From JANQGH01 sp039030175 (lineage in GTDB: Bacteria; Pseudomonadota; Alphaproteobacteria; DSM-16000; Inquilinaceae): DNA of 28,325 bases. The position numbers were made by a program, and so were the translations under genes. Positions 16,229-23,410 of the stretch are shown here, in pieces (the first letter of the stretch is position 1; the number at the start of each line of letters is the position of its first letter). Where the stretch lies: positions 1-28,325 of the forward strand of contig JBCCER010000044.1 in NCBI GenBank assembly GCA_039030175.1. The letters are read 5' to 3'. A model generated the notes under the pieces. That model had not been told where the DNA came from. It worked only from the letters and a program-made list of their open reading frames with translations, and ran no database searches.

Positions 16229-16999
16229 TTAGGCGCGATCCTTTCGGCCTCTGACCTCGGCGAAGATGTCGACCGGATCGGCACCGGCCATGTTGATCGC
16301 GGCGGCCAATGTCGGATCATCAGCGCGCAAAAACGGGTTGCTGCCCTTTTCGTGGCCCAGCGTTGCCGGGATGGTCGGTTTGTCGGCGGCCCGCTTTTTC
16401 TCGATCTCGCGCAGGCGCTCGGCAACACTGTCGTTCGTTGGTTCGATTGCTGCCGCAAATTGCGCGTTCGACTGTGTGTATTCATGGCCGCAATAGATCT
16501 GAACTGAGTCCGGCAACGTCCGCAGTTTCGCTAGACTGGTCCACATCTGCTCCGCCGTACCTTCGAAAACCCGGCCGCAGCCCATGGAGAACAGCGTGTC
16601 GCCGCAAAACAGCGCGTCGTCTTCGGCGAACCAAAAGGCGATATGTCCGCTGGTGTGGCCTGGCGTTTCAAACACGGTCGCGGCCGTGTTGCCAACGCAG
16701 ATGGTATCGCCTTCCGACACCATTTGGTCGAGGTCGGCGATCCGATGTGCGTCGGCGGCCGGTCCGATGATCTGCGCGCCGTAGCGCTCCTTGAGCGTCT
16801 TGTTGCCGCCGATATGGTCGGCGTGATGGTGCGTGTTGAGGATGAGATCTAGCGCCAGCCCTTCGCGCTCCAGCCGCTCGATCACCGGTCCCGCCTCGCC
16901 AGGGTCGACGATGGCAACGGTGCCGGACGCTGTGTCGTGTATCAAATAGATGTAATTGTCGCTTAGAGCCGGAATCAATTCGATATCGAGCCCGGGCAT
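16229..16999 (-). CDS. gloB: Hydroxyacylglutathione hydrolase (glyoxalase II) GloB
   Basis: GloB hydrolyses S-D-lactoylglutathione to D-lactate and glutathione, the second step of methylglyoxal detoxification. The 256-residue metallo-beta-lactamase-fold protein has all metal ligands: His57, His59, Asp61 and His62 in THHHADHIGG, His115 in TPGHTSGH, Asp134 in CGDTLF and His172 in CGHEYT. The C-terminal glutathione-binding region (KKRAADKPTIPATLGHE, then NPFLR) is typical of true glyoxalase II, not just any MBL protein. GGAGGAA stands about 6 bases before the ATG. It is divergent from a methyltransferase (59 bases between), a common arrangement in alphaproteobacteria. Confidence 0.96.
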   Translation of the reverse strand: MPGLDIELIPALSDNYIYLIHDTASGTVAIVDPGEAGPVIERLEREGLALDLILNTHHHADHIGGNKTLKERYGAQIIGPAADAHRIADLDQMVSEGDTICVGNTAATVFETPGHTSGHIAFWFAEDDALFCGDTLFSMGCGRVFEGTAEQMWTSLAKLRTLPDSVQIYCGHEYTQSNAQFAAAIEPTNDSVAERLREIEKKRAADKPTIPATLGHEKGSNPFLRADDPTLAAAINMAGADPVDIFAEVRGRKDRA

Positions 17000-17058
17000 G
17001 GCCGTTCCTCCGCTGAATCGGGGTTTTTGATCCCCAAATCTGATAGAGTAGGGCCGCG

Positions 17059-17820
17059 ATGTACAGTGACGTTGTCGATCTGCGCCAATTTTACGACGCG
17101 CCCTTGGGCCATGTCGCCCAGCGCATGGTGCGCAAAAGGCTGCGGTCCATTTGGCCTGACCAGCGTGGTCAGTCCGTGCTGGGCATTGGTTATGCTACAC
17201 CCTACCTGCGCGGCATTGCCGACGAGGCTGAACGCGCGGTGGCCATTATGCCGGCGCGTCAAGGGGTGGTGCGCTGGCCGAAGGGTCGGCCCAACTGTGT
17301 CGCCCTGTCCGAAGACATGGAACTGCCATTTGCCGACATGACCTTTGACCGGGTCATGTTGGTGCATTCGCTGGAAGTAACGGAATCCTGGGCCGGACTG
17401 TTGCGCGAAAGCTGGCGCGTGCTTGCAGGCGGCGGCCGGCTTTTGGTGGTCGTGCCGGGACGTCGTGGCCTGTGGTCGCGGGTTGACCGCACGCCCTTCG
17501 GACACGGTCACCCCTACAGCGCGGCCCAACTCCAGCGTCTGTTGCGCGACCATCATTTCGTGCCGGAGCAGGTGGCCCGTGCCCTTTATGTGCCGCCGTT
17601 TCGATCGCGCTTCATGATCCGAAGCGCCGCCGCTTGGGAACGGATCGGTTCTCGCTGGTTCCCGCGTTTTGCCGGTGTCGTGATGGTCGAGGCCAGCAAA
17701 CAGATCTACCAGCGCGCCATGCCAGGCCATGTTCGGCGCCGGCGACCGTTGCTGATCCCGGTCCCCGGCGGCGCCGTTGCCCAGACTTCGCGCCGCGAAA
17801 TGGATCCACCGCGCGTTTGA
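17059..17820 (+). CDS. SAM-dependent class I methyltransferase
   Basis: This 253-residue protein belongs to the Methyltransf_11-type family. The AdoMet loop at about 39-48 is SVLGIGYATPYL, a variant of the usual VLDIGCGTG. MELPFADMTFDRVMLVHSLE (about 87-106) is the post-motif region that normally follows, and LREXWRVLAGGGRLLVVVPGR is motif III-like. The substrate is unknown. The C-terminus (beyond about 215) is basic. It is divergent from gloB, and this pairing is frequently seen in alphaproteobacterial genomes, but I know of no proven functional link. Start is ATG; the short upstream purine run GGGCCGCG is weak. Confidence 0.9.
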   Translation: MYSDVVDLRQFYDAPLGHVAQRMVRKRLRSIWPDQRGQSVLGIGYATPYLRGIADEAERAVAIMPARQGVVRWPKGRPNCVALSEDMELPFADMTFDRVMLVHSLEVTESWAGLLRESWRVLAGGGRLLVVVPGRRGLWSRVDRTPFGHGHPYSAAQLQRLLRDHHFVPEQVARALYVPPFRSRFMIRSAAAWERIGSRWFPRFAGVVMVEASKQIYQRAMPGHVRRRRPLLIPVPGGAVAQTSRREMDPPRV

Positions 17821-17840
17821 TTGCGATTGTTTTGGGTCGC

Positions 17841-18062
17841 CTATTCGACGATCTGCGGCAGATCGATATCCAGGATGGCCATTTGGAAGGCGTAAGAGGT
17901 TTCGCCGTCTTCTTCGTCCTTGAAGATCACGCCAATGAACTCTTCGCCCAGGGTGACTTCCACCGAGTCGTCCTTTGTCGTCCGCGCATGGACGTGCAGG
18001 TTGGTATTACCGAAAGTGGCGCGTAGATAAGCCTGCAGACGGGTTATTTCGGATTTAGTCAC
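17841..18062 (-). CDS. DUF3126 family protein
   Basis: This 73-residue conserved protein is of unknown function, typical of alphaproteobacteria. The body from EITRLQAYLRATFGN through DDSVEVTLGEEFIGVIFKDE to SYAFQMAILDIDL matches DUF3126. It is small, acidic and soluble. The start is GTG at 18062, giving the usual family length. The reading frame stays open upstream to 18533, overlapping hisC, but that extension shows no family similarity and I reject it. It is convergent with the methyltransferase, 20 bases apart, with no terminator visible. Confidence 0.88.
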   Translation of the reverse strand: MTKSEITRLQAYLRATFGNTNLHVHARTTKDDSVEVTLGEEFIGVIFKDEEDGETSYAFQMAILDIDLPQIVE

Positions 18063-18492
18063 TGGCTGATGCCCCCCGTTTATTAATCCGTGATGGTCGA
18101 TCGTGCCGATCTGGCACCGATGTAAGTGCGCTGGCTCAAATTGCCAATATGATGTCGTATGAGTGGGGCTTAGCAGAAAGATGGCGGCTTCCGCCAATGC
18201 AATTGACAGCAAAGCTGGGATGGGGGTTGGATGCAATGCAGATCTACCGTCGAACAACCTGTCCTTTTCTTTGATTTCGGACGGCCCCATCGCTATTGCT
18301 AGCCGCCCTTGCAGCCCCAATTTACCCAGTTCCATGCACTCCATCCGTCTTCCAAGAGCCGTACGACAGGCGAACGCAAAGTGCGATTTCGCGATCTCCG
18401 GTCTGTTCATGATTAACAATGAGGCTGCAGCGAAGATCGCTAACGCGGAGCACGGAATTCGACCTGCCAGTGCGCCAAAGAGGAACTGAGCA
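18063..18492. other. 430-bp stretch without a convincing gene, upstream of hisC
   Basis: No recognisable protein is encoded here. Both strands have long open frames (18163-18489 on +, and the upstream extension of the DUF3126 frame on -), but their translations look random and match nothing I know. I see TTGACA at 18203-18208 without a matching -10 at usual spacing. A short hairpin TGGCGG-CTT-CCGCCA lies at 18182-18196. It probably carries the promoters of hisC and of DUF3126, and possibly remnants of a lost gene. Confidence 0.4.
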
Positions 18493-19590
18493 ATGACCGC
18501 ACCCATGCCCCGCCCCGGCATTATGGACATCAAGCCCTACAAGGGTGGCGAGGCCGAGGCTGAGCCCAATAGGACCTTGGGTCACGTGATCCGCCTAGCC
18601 TCAAACGAAGGGGCGCTGGGGCCGAGCAAGGCAGCCATTGATGCCTATCAGGAGATGGCGACCGATATCTTTCGCTATCCTGACGGGGGGGCGACCGAAT
18701 TGCGGCAGGCCCTGGGCGCCCATTTCGGACTCGATCCTGAGCGCATCGTTTGCGGGGCTGGCTCCGACGAACTGATCAGCCTTCTGGTTAACGCCCACGC
18801 CGGCCCCGGTGACGAGGTCGTCTACAGTCAGCATGGTTTCTTGATGTACGCGTTGGCGGCGCAGGCAGCAGGCGCAAAGCCCGTGGTGGCACCGGAGACT
18901 GGTCTGCGATCCGATGTCGACGCATTGCTGGCCACGGTAACCGACCGGACTAAGCTGCTGTTCATTGCCAATCCGAACAACCCGACGGGCAGCTACCTCA
19001 CCGTTGAAGAGATGGAGCGCCTGCAAGCTGGGCTGCCGCCCCATGTGCTCTTGGTGATCGACGCGGCCTATGCCGAATACGTCGTTCGCAACGACTATTC
19101 GGCCGGCGCCGACCTGGTCGATCGCTGTCGCAATGTGGTCATGACCCGGACCTTCTCGAAGATGTATGCCCTGAGCGGACTGCGTCTTGGCTGGGCCTAT
19201 TGCACGCCGGAGTTGGCCGACGTGCTCAACCGTGTGCGCGGACCGTTCAACGTCAACTCGGCGGCCCAGGCGGCAGCGGTTGCGGCACTGAACGATGTTG
19301 CGTTTCAGGACGCCAGCCGAACGCACAATGCGATCTGGCGGGATTGGACTTCCGAGCGGCTATCCGATCTTGGTTTGAACGTCTATCCTAGCGTGACCAA
19401 CTTCCTGCTGGTCGATTTTGCCGGTCTGGACGGCAAGGATGCAGAAGCGGCGCGGCAATTCCTGAAGCAAAACGGCATTCTGGTCCGCCAGATGGGGGCC
19501 TATGGGCTGCCGACCTGTTTGCGCCTGTCAATCGGCGACGAGGATGAGATGCGCTTGGTCGTCGACACGATCGCCGAATATTTGAACTGA
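18493..19590 (+). CDS. hisC: Histidinol-phosphate / aromatic aminotransferase HisC
   Basis: This PLP-dependent aminotransferase of fold type I has 365 residues. HisC-type enzymes act on histidinol phosphate, and many also transaminate prephenate, phenylpyruvate or hydroxyphenylpyruvate. The sequence shows ASNEGALGPS near the start, ANPNNPTG (about 159-166), Asp190 in VIDAAYAEY and the Schiff-base Lys223 in TFSKMYALSGLRLGW. The Arg in LRLSIGDEDE near the C-terminus fits the substrate-carboxylate site. It is followed 6 bases later by tyrA, which argues for a main role in tyrosine/phenylalanine synthesis rather than histidine. Start ATG has GAGGA upstream. Confidence 0.94.
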   Translation: MTAPMPRPGIMDIKPYKGGEAEAEPNRTLGHVIRLASNEGALGPSKAAIDAYQEMATDIFRYPDGGATELRQALGAHFGLDPERIVCGAGSDELISLLVNAHAGPGDEVVYSQHGFLMYALAAQAAGAKPVVAPETGLRSDVDALLATVTDRTKLLFIANPNNPTGSYLTVEEMERLQAGLPPHVLLVIDAAYAEYVVRNDYSAGADLVDRCRNVVMTRTFSKMYALSGLRLGWAYCTPELADVLNRVRGPFNVNSAAQAAAVAALNDVAFQDASRTHNAIWRDWTSERLSDLGLNVYPSVTNFLLVDFAGLDGKDAEAARQFLKQNGILVRQMGAYGLPTCLRLSIGDEDEMRLVVDTIAEYLN

Positions 19591-19596
19591 TCCAAT

Positions 19597-20514
19597 ATGA
19601 ACGAACCGCTTCATTTTCAGCGCCTGGCGCTGATCGGCCTTGGCCTGATCGGCTCGTCGATCGCGTGGGCCTGCAAGGAAAAGGGCTTAGTCGGCGAGAT
19701 CGTCGGCTATGCCCGCAGCGCTAAGACCCGGGCCACGGCAGAGCGTCTTGGTTTCGTCGACCGAACGGCGGGGTCCGCCACGGCGGCGGTTCAAGATGCC
19801 GATTGCGTCATCATCTGCACGCCCGTGGGAACCTATGCCGAGATCGGCGCCGAGATCGCCCCGGCCTTGAAGCCAGGTGCCGTCTTAAGCGATGTAGGGT
19901 CGGTCAAGGGGTGTGTGCTGCGCGATCTTCTACCAGTGACACCCAATGGGGTGCACCTGGTGCCGGGCCATCCGCTTGCGGGGACCGAGCAGTCAGGGCC
20001 CGAGGCTGGGTTTGCCGACCTGTTCGAGGGTCGCTACCTCATCTTGACGCCGCCCGATGGCGCCGATCAGGCGGCTGTCGAACGACTGGCGGACTTTTGG
20101 GGCGCCATGGGGTCGATGGTCGAGACCATGGACGCCGACCGGCACGACAAGGTCCTCGCAATCACCTCCCATCTGCCGCATCTGATCGCCTTCACGATCG
20201 TCGGTACGGCCGTCGATCTCGCCGAGGATATCAAAAGCGACGTCATCCGATTTGCGGCTACCGGCTTTCGGGACTTCACCCGGATCGCCGCCTCCGATCC
20301 GGTCATGTGGCGGGACGTTTTCTTGAATAACAAGGACGCGACGCTCGAGATCATCCAACGCTTCAACGAGGATCTGACGGCCCTTCAGCGGGCGATCCGG
20401 CGGGGGCAGGGCGACCTGCTGGAGCAGCGGTTTGCCGAAACTAGGGCAATCCGGAGGGGTGTGGTGGAAGCCAAGCAAGATGACATCCCGGCGCCACCGG
20501 ATGATACCGCGTGA
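19597..20514 (+). CDS. tyrA: Prephenate/arogenate (cyclohexadienyl) dehydrogenase
   Basis: This NAD(P)-dependent oxidative decarboxylase of tyrosine synthesis turns prephenate to 4-hydroxyphenylpyruvate, or arogenate to tyrosine. The 305-residue protein begins with the dinucleotide motif LIGLGLIGSSIA (Gly14, Gly16, Gly19). DVGSVKG and the catalytic-region PGHPLAGTEQSGP (about 127-139) follow, and SHLPHLIAF begins the dimerising helical domain. No chorismate mutase domain is fused and no ACT domain is visible at the C-terminus. It is 6 bases after hisC, and its stop overlaps the next start (GTGA), so hisC-tyrA-chaC is one unit. Whether it prefers prephenate or arogenate cannot be told. Confidence 0.95.
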   Translation: MNEPLHFQRLALIGLGLIGSSIAWACKEKGLVGEIVGYARSAKTRATAERLGFVDRTAGSATAAVQDADCVIICTPVGTYAEIGAEIAPALKPGAVLSDVGSVKGCVLRDLLPVTPNGVHLVPGHPLAGTEQSGPEAGFADLFEGRYLILTPPDGADQAAVERLADFWGAMGSMVETMDADRHDKVLAITSHLPHLIAFTIVGTAVDLAEDIKSDVIRFAATGFRDFTRIAASDPVMWRDVFLNNKDATLEIIQRFNEDLTALQRAIRRGQGDLLEQRFAETRAIRRGVVEAKQDDIPAPPDDTA

Positions 20515-21128
20515 CCATGCGGGCCAACATCTCAGGAGCGGCGGAACGGACACCGGCCATCGATCCGATGCCGCCTGTCGAATACTTCGTCGACGAGGGC
20601 AGCGAACTCTGGGTTTTCGGCTACGGTTCCCTGATGTGGAAGCCCGGTTTCGATGCGGTCGAATCCTGCAAGGCGCGCCTATACGGATATCATCGGCGTT
20701 TTTGTATCTATTCCTTCCGCCACCGCGGTACGCCGAGCAAGCCAGGCCTGGTTCTCGGCCTTGACCGTGGTGGATCGTGCCACGGCATGGCGTTTCGGGT
20801 TGCGGCCGACAATGTTCGCGAGGTGACGGAAAACCTTTGGCGGCGCGAGATGGTCAGCGGCGTCTATCGGCCGATCATGACGCAGATCGATCTTGATGGC
20901 CGCCGCGTGCTCGCCGGTACTTTTGTCGCCGACCCTCGGCATCGCCAATACTGCGCCGAGCACGACCCAGCAATTCTGACCGAACTGGTGGCCCAGGGAG
21001 TGGGCGAATCCGGCGAAAATCCTGAGTATCTGTTCAACACGGTCGCCCGCCTCGATGAATTGGGGCTGCGAGACCGTGTTTTACACGATCTCGCCAAGCG
21101 GGTCAGGGCGCGTCTGGCGTCGGGCTAG
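20511..21128 (+). CDS. chaC: Glutathione-specific gamma-glutamylcyclotransferase ChaC
   Basis: ChaC-type enzymes break glutathione into 5-oxoproline and Cys-Gly in the cytosol. The 205-residue protein has the defining WVFGYGSLMWKPGF motif (about 34-47) at the substrate loop. RRFCIYSFRHRGTPSKPGLVLGL and the stretch containing ENLWRREM follow, where the catalytic Glu of the family falls. The start is GTG at 20511, overlapping the tyrA stop by four bases (GTGA); an ATG two codons later is the alternative. Translational coupling with tyrA is likely, though no biochemical link to aromatic synthesis is known to me. Its last 26 bases overlap the convergent LysR gene. Confidence 0.92.
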   Translation: MTMRANISGAAERTPAIDPMPPVEYFVDEGSELWVFGYGSLMWKPGFDAVESCKARLYGYHRRFCIYSFRHRGTPSKPGLVLGLDRGGSCHGMAFRVAADNVREVTENLWRREMVSGVYRPIMTQIDLDGRRVLAGTFVADPRHRQYCAEHDPAILTELVAQGVGESGENPEYLFNTVARLDELGLRDRVLHDLAKRVRARLASG

Positions 21129-22047
21129 AATTCGGCGGTCCCGTTCGGGTCGATATGATGTCCACAAGCCGGTTGCGCGCCCAGGACTGTAGGGGGTCGG
21201 TGTCCGCCCGACGCGACCACAGCAGTTCGACCGTCCAGTCGGCCATTTTGATCGGCAGTTCGGCGGTCTCGCAAAGGCCGTCGGCCATCATGATCTGTCT
21301 TGCTGACGCCGGCACTGCTGATAGGTAGTCTGTTTCTGCCAGCATGGTCGGTACGGAAAGAAAATGGCCGACCGTAACGCCAACTCGGCGAGACCGACCA
21401 ATCTCGGCCAATGCGGTATCGACGGCACCTCGATCATCGCCCATCAACGACATCAGGACATGCGGATAGGCGGTAAAGCGATCCAGCGTGAGGCCGCCCT
21501 CCAGGGCGGGATGTCCTCGGCGCGCGGCGCAGATGAACCTGTCGGGCATTAGCGCGCGGGAAAACAGCCGCTGAGGGTATTGGCCGAACGTGCCGATCGC
21601 GAAATCGATTCGTCCCTCGTCCAATTCGCCGAAGACCGTTCGCTTGTCGAGCGGTAGGAAGCGAAGGTCAACGCCGGGCGCAACGCTTGTAATCGCGCGC
21701 AACAACCGGGATCCGAGTGCGACCACTAAGATGTCCGAGGTGGCGATGCGGACTTTGCCGGTCGTGGTCGCCACGTCGAATCCCGCCGAATCGGTAAGGG
21801 CATCGCGCAGGCCATTGAGTGCCGATCGGACCGGCTGCTCAAGCGCCAGGGCGCGTGGTGTCGGCATCATGCCTTGCGGCGTGCGCACGAACAGGTCATC
21901 GCCAAATACTTGGCGCAACCGGTTTAGCGCGTTACTGACGGATGATTGTGTCAGGCCGACCCGCGCGCCTGCACGCGTCGCGCTGCGCTCCTCGGCCAGC
22001 GCCTCGAAAACCTTCAGCAGATTGAGGTCTAGCGACGTGATATTCAC
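21103..22047 (-). CDS. LysR family transcriptional regulator
   Basis: This 314-residue protein has an N-terminal winged helix-turn-helix domain (about 6-65, LDLNLLKVFEALAEERSATRAG and TQSSVSNALNRLRQVFGDDLF). A C-terminal periplasmic-binding-like effector domain (about 95-300) follows. The N-terminus resembles the NodD/LeuO-like subgroup. The target genes and effector are unknown; nothing directly divergent from it is an obvious enzyme gene. The start is GTG at 22047. A perfect TAGTC-N5-GACTA dyad lies 9 bases upstream and could be its own binding site. It overlaps the end of chaC by 26 bases, tail to tail. Confidence 0.93.
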   Translation of the reverse strand: MNITSLDLNLLKVFEALAEERSATRAGARVGLTQSSVSNALNRLRQVFGDDLFVRTPQGMMPTPRALALEQPVRSALNGLRDALTDSAGFDVATTTGKVRIATSDILVVALGSRLLRAITSVAPGVDLRFLPLDKRTVFGELDEGRIDFAIGTFGQYPQRLFSRALMPDRFICAARRGHPALEGGLTLDRFTAYPHVLMSLMGDDRGAVDTALAEIGRSRRVGVTVGHFLSVPTMLAETDYLSAVPASARQIMMADGLCETAELPIKMADWTVELLWSRRADTDPLQSWARNRLVDIISTRTGPPNSSPTPDAP

Positions 22048-22055
22048 GATATCAA

Positions 22056-22070
22056 TAGTCTAGTTGACTA
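22056..22070. promoter_or_regulatory. Candidate LysR operator (TAGTC-N5-GACTA)
   Basis: A perfect 5-bp inverted repeat, TAGTC (22056-22060) and GACTA (22066-22070), lies in AT-rich DNA just upstream of the LysR start, where LysR regulators usually bind to control themselves. The remaining sequence to 22283 (upstream of the ribbon-helix-helix gene) shows no convincing gene or other element. Confidence 0.4.
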
Positions 22071-22283
22071 ATCTAAATTTCAAGAATTTCCTGAGGCCGC
22101 CATTATGTCGACACAGCTATGCGGGGCTGATCGGAAAATCGGTGTTGGGGTCAAACGTGAGTAGGTTATCGATTGGCGGCGGCATGTCGAGATGGTCATC
22201 CCAAAACGTTTTAAGTGACTCGCGGTTTTGGGGTGGCCAAGTCTCCTGGTTAGCCGGGGTCGCTCATAGGACGAGGTGTTGAG

Positions 22284-22592
22284 ATGAGTGGCCTTGAATG
22301 TCGGAACGTCATGGTCGAGGGACGCCGGACAAGCGTTAAGCTTGATGGCTATACCTGGCGGTGTCTGCAAGAGATCTGCGACCGGCGGAGCATGACGGTG
22401 CATGAATTCTGCACGGAAGTGAATCGAACAAAGGCTCACTATTCCGGATTCACGAGTTCGCTACGCATCGCCATCCTTCGCCACTATCGCGATCTTGCGG
22501 CCGCCGTTGTGAACCCCGCCTTGCGAGGTCGCGGCCGTGCGCCGTCGCATGCGTATTCTGTCGGCAAAACGTTCCCGGTCTCTCCCTACTAG
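22284..22592 (+). CDS. Ribbon-helix-helix domain protein
   Basis: This 102-residue protein has a ribbon-helix-helix domain of the type common in alphaproteobacteria. The beta-strand is near residues 14-20 (RRTSVKLDG) and two helices follow (YTWRCLQEICDRRSM and VHEFCTEVNRTK). The later LRIAILRHYRDLA helix completes the family pattern. Such proteins are presumed DNA-binding regulators, but no target is known. The C-terminus is a short polar tail. Start is ATG after AGGTGTTGAG, a moderate ribosome binding site. It is divergent from the LysR gene and lies 131 bases before the TetR gene. Confidence 0.78.
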   Translation: MSGLECRNVMVEGRRTSVKLDGYTWRCLQEICDRRSMTVHEFCTEVNRTKAHYSGFTSSLRIAILRHYRDLAAAVVNPALRGRGRAPSHAYSVGKTFPVSPY

Positions 22593-22673
22593 ACCCTGCA
22601 AGAGTTGCGTCTTCTTAAGGTTGGCCAGCGGTCGAAGCATTTCAGTCTTGAGGCCAAGAATCGATCTCGGCGC

Positions 22674-22679
22674 TTGACA
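22674..22679 (+). promoter_or_regulatory. Candidate -35 box upstream of the TetR gene
   Basis: TTGACA at 22674-22679 is a consensus -35. A 17-base spacer would put the -10 near 22697-22702, inside the candidate TetR operator at 22694-22710, so repressor binding would block polymerase. The -10 itself is weak, so this is tentative. Confidence 0.4.
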
Positions 22680-22693
22680 ACTTGTGCCTAATA

Positions 22694-22710
22694 CGACACT
22701 GATCGTTGTC
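22694..22710. promoter_or_regulatory. Candidate TetR operator, copy 1
   Basis: CGACACTGATCGTTGTC lies 13 bases before the TetR start codon. It is an imperfect dyad of the form GACA-N2-GATC-N2-TGTC. Its exact reverse complement occurs at 23322-23338, after the TetR gene and before the dehalogenase gene. A 17-base exact match at the two expected regulatory positions is very unlikely by chance. Confidence 0.8.
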
Positions 22711-22723
22711 GAAAGGGGATCGG

Positions 22724-23305
22724 ATGGCGCGATCATTGGAGTTTGAACCGAGCGAGGCCGTCGAAAAGGCCATGCTTGTGTTCTGGCGCAAGGGCTTCGA
22801 AGCGACTTCCATCGCCGACTTGGAGCTTGAGACAGGTGTTGGACGCAAGAGTCTCTATCGAACGTTCCACGACAAGCACGACCTGTTCCTAAGAGCCCTA
22901 GAGGCCTATCGACGAATTCTGAGTGCACGAAATTTGGCGCCGTTGATGGAGCCGGGCGCGGGTGTGACTTCTATAGGGAACTTTCTGCGCGGCCTTGCCT
23001 CTCATTCCGAGACTGAGGAGGCTCGCATGGGCTGTCTAATCTGCAATACGGCGTTGGAGAGGGCTGCGGACGATCCGATGGCCGCCGAGCAGGTACTGCT
23101 CTTTTTTGACCAGGCGCGGCGCGCCTTCGCCTTTGCCTTAAGCGAAGCGGTCGCGAGCGGGGAGATCCCGGCAGACACCGATATCGATCGTCAGGCCAAC
23201 TTTCTCGTCGGGGTTTTGCAAAGTGTCTGCGTGCTGGGGCGGGCAGGCTCGGACCACGCCGTTGTATCGGACGTCGTGGAAACCGCTATGGCCCAGCTTT
23301 ACTGA
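22724..23305 (+). CDS. TetR/AcrR family transcriptional regulator
   Basis: This 193-residue repressor-type protein has an N-terminal helix-turn-helix (about 8-55; AMLVFWRKGFEATSIADL, then TGVGRKSLYRTFHDKHDLF). A helical ligand-binding domain includes GCLICNTALERAADDP (about 105), which matches the TetR C-terminal group often seen with this HTH. Start is ATG at 22724, preceded by GAAAGGGG at good spacing; an ATG six codons upstream lies inside the operator and is unlikely. It precedes an exported haloalkane dehalogenase and is flanked by two identical operator-like sites, so I infer it controls both itself and that enzyme, released by an unknown ligand. DhaR of Rhodococcus, also TetR-type, is a known precedent for dehalogenase control. 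Confidence 0.92.
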   Translation: MARSLEFEPSEAVEKAMLVFWRKGFEATSIADLELETGVGRKSLYRTFHDKHDLFLRALEAYRRILSARNLAPLMEPGAGVTSIGNFLRGLASHSETEEARMGCLICNTALERAADDPMAAEQVLLFFDQARRAFAFALSEAVASGEIPADTDIDRQANFLVGVLQSVCVLGRAGSDHAVVSDVVETAMAQLY

Positions 23306-23321
23306 GTTTTTTGAGATTTAT

Positions 23322-23338
23322 GACAACGATCAGTGTCG
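23322..23338. promoter_or_regulatory. Candidate TetR operator, copy 2
   Basis: GACAACGATCAGTGTCG is the exact reverse complement of the site at 22694-22710 and sits 73 bases upstream of the dehalogenase start. TTGAGA at 23311-23316 could be a -35 with this operator covering the -10 position, although that -10 would be weak. Confidence 0.8.
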
Positions 23339-23342
23339 AAAC

Positions 23343-23359
23343 ATGTCACGCACTGACAT
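23343..23359. promoter_or_regulatory. Second dyad upstream of the dehalogenase (ATGTCA-N5-TGACAT)
   Basis: A perfect 6-bp inverted repeat with a 5-base spacer lies just downstream of operator copy 2. It shares the TGTC/GACA arms but not the central GATC. It may be a weaker secondary site for the same repressor, a site for another regulator, or a leader hairpin. Confidence 0.4.
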
Positions 23360-23410
23360 TGATCACCGGAGGCCAACCTTTTTCTCAACCTGATCGAGGA
23401 GAGATCAATC

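Noticed and set aside
18163..18489. 108-codon open frame on + just before hisC
   Set aside because: The translation has no domain, no hydrophobic or heptad pattern and no ribosome binding site; a similar open frame exists on the opposite strand, as expected by chance in GC-rich DNA.
18063..18533. N-terminal extension of the DUF3126 frame
   Set aside because: It would add about 157 residues unlike anything in the family and overlap the start of hisC; DUF3126 proteins are about 70 residues long.
22064..22282. 72-codon frame between LysR and the ribbon-helix-helix gene
   Set aside because: It would start inside the candidate LysR operator, lacks a ribosome binding site, and its translation is unremarkable.
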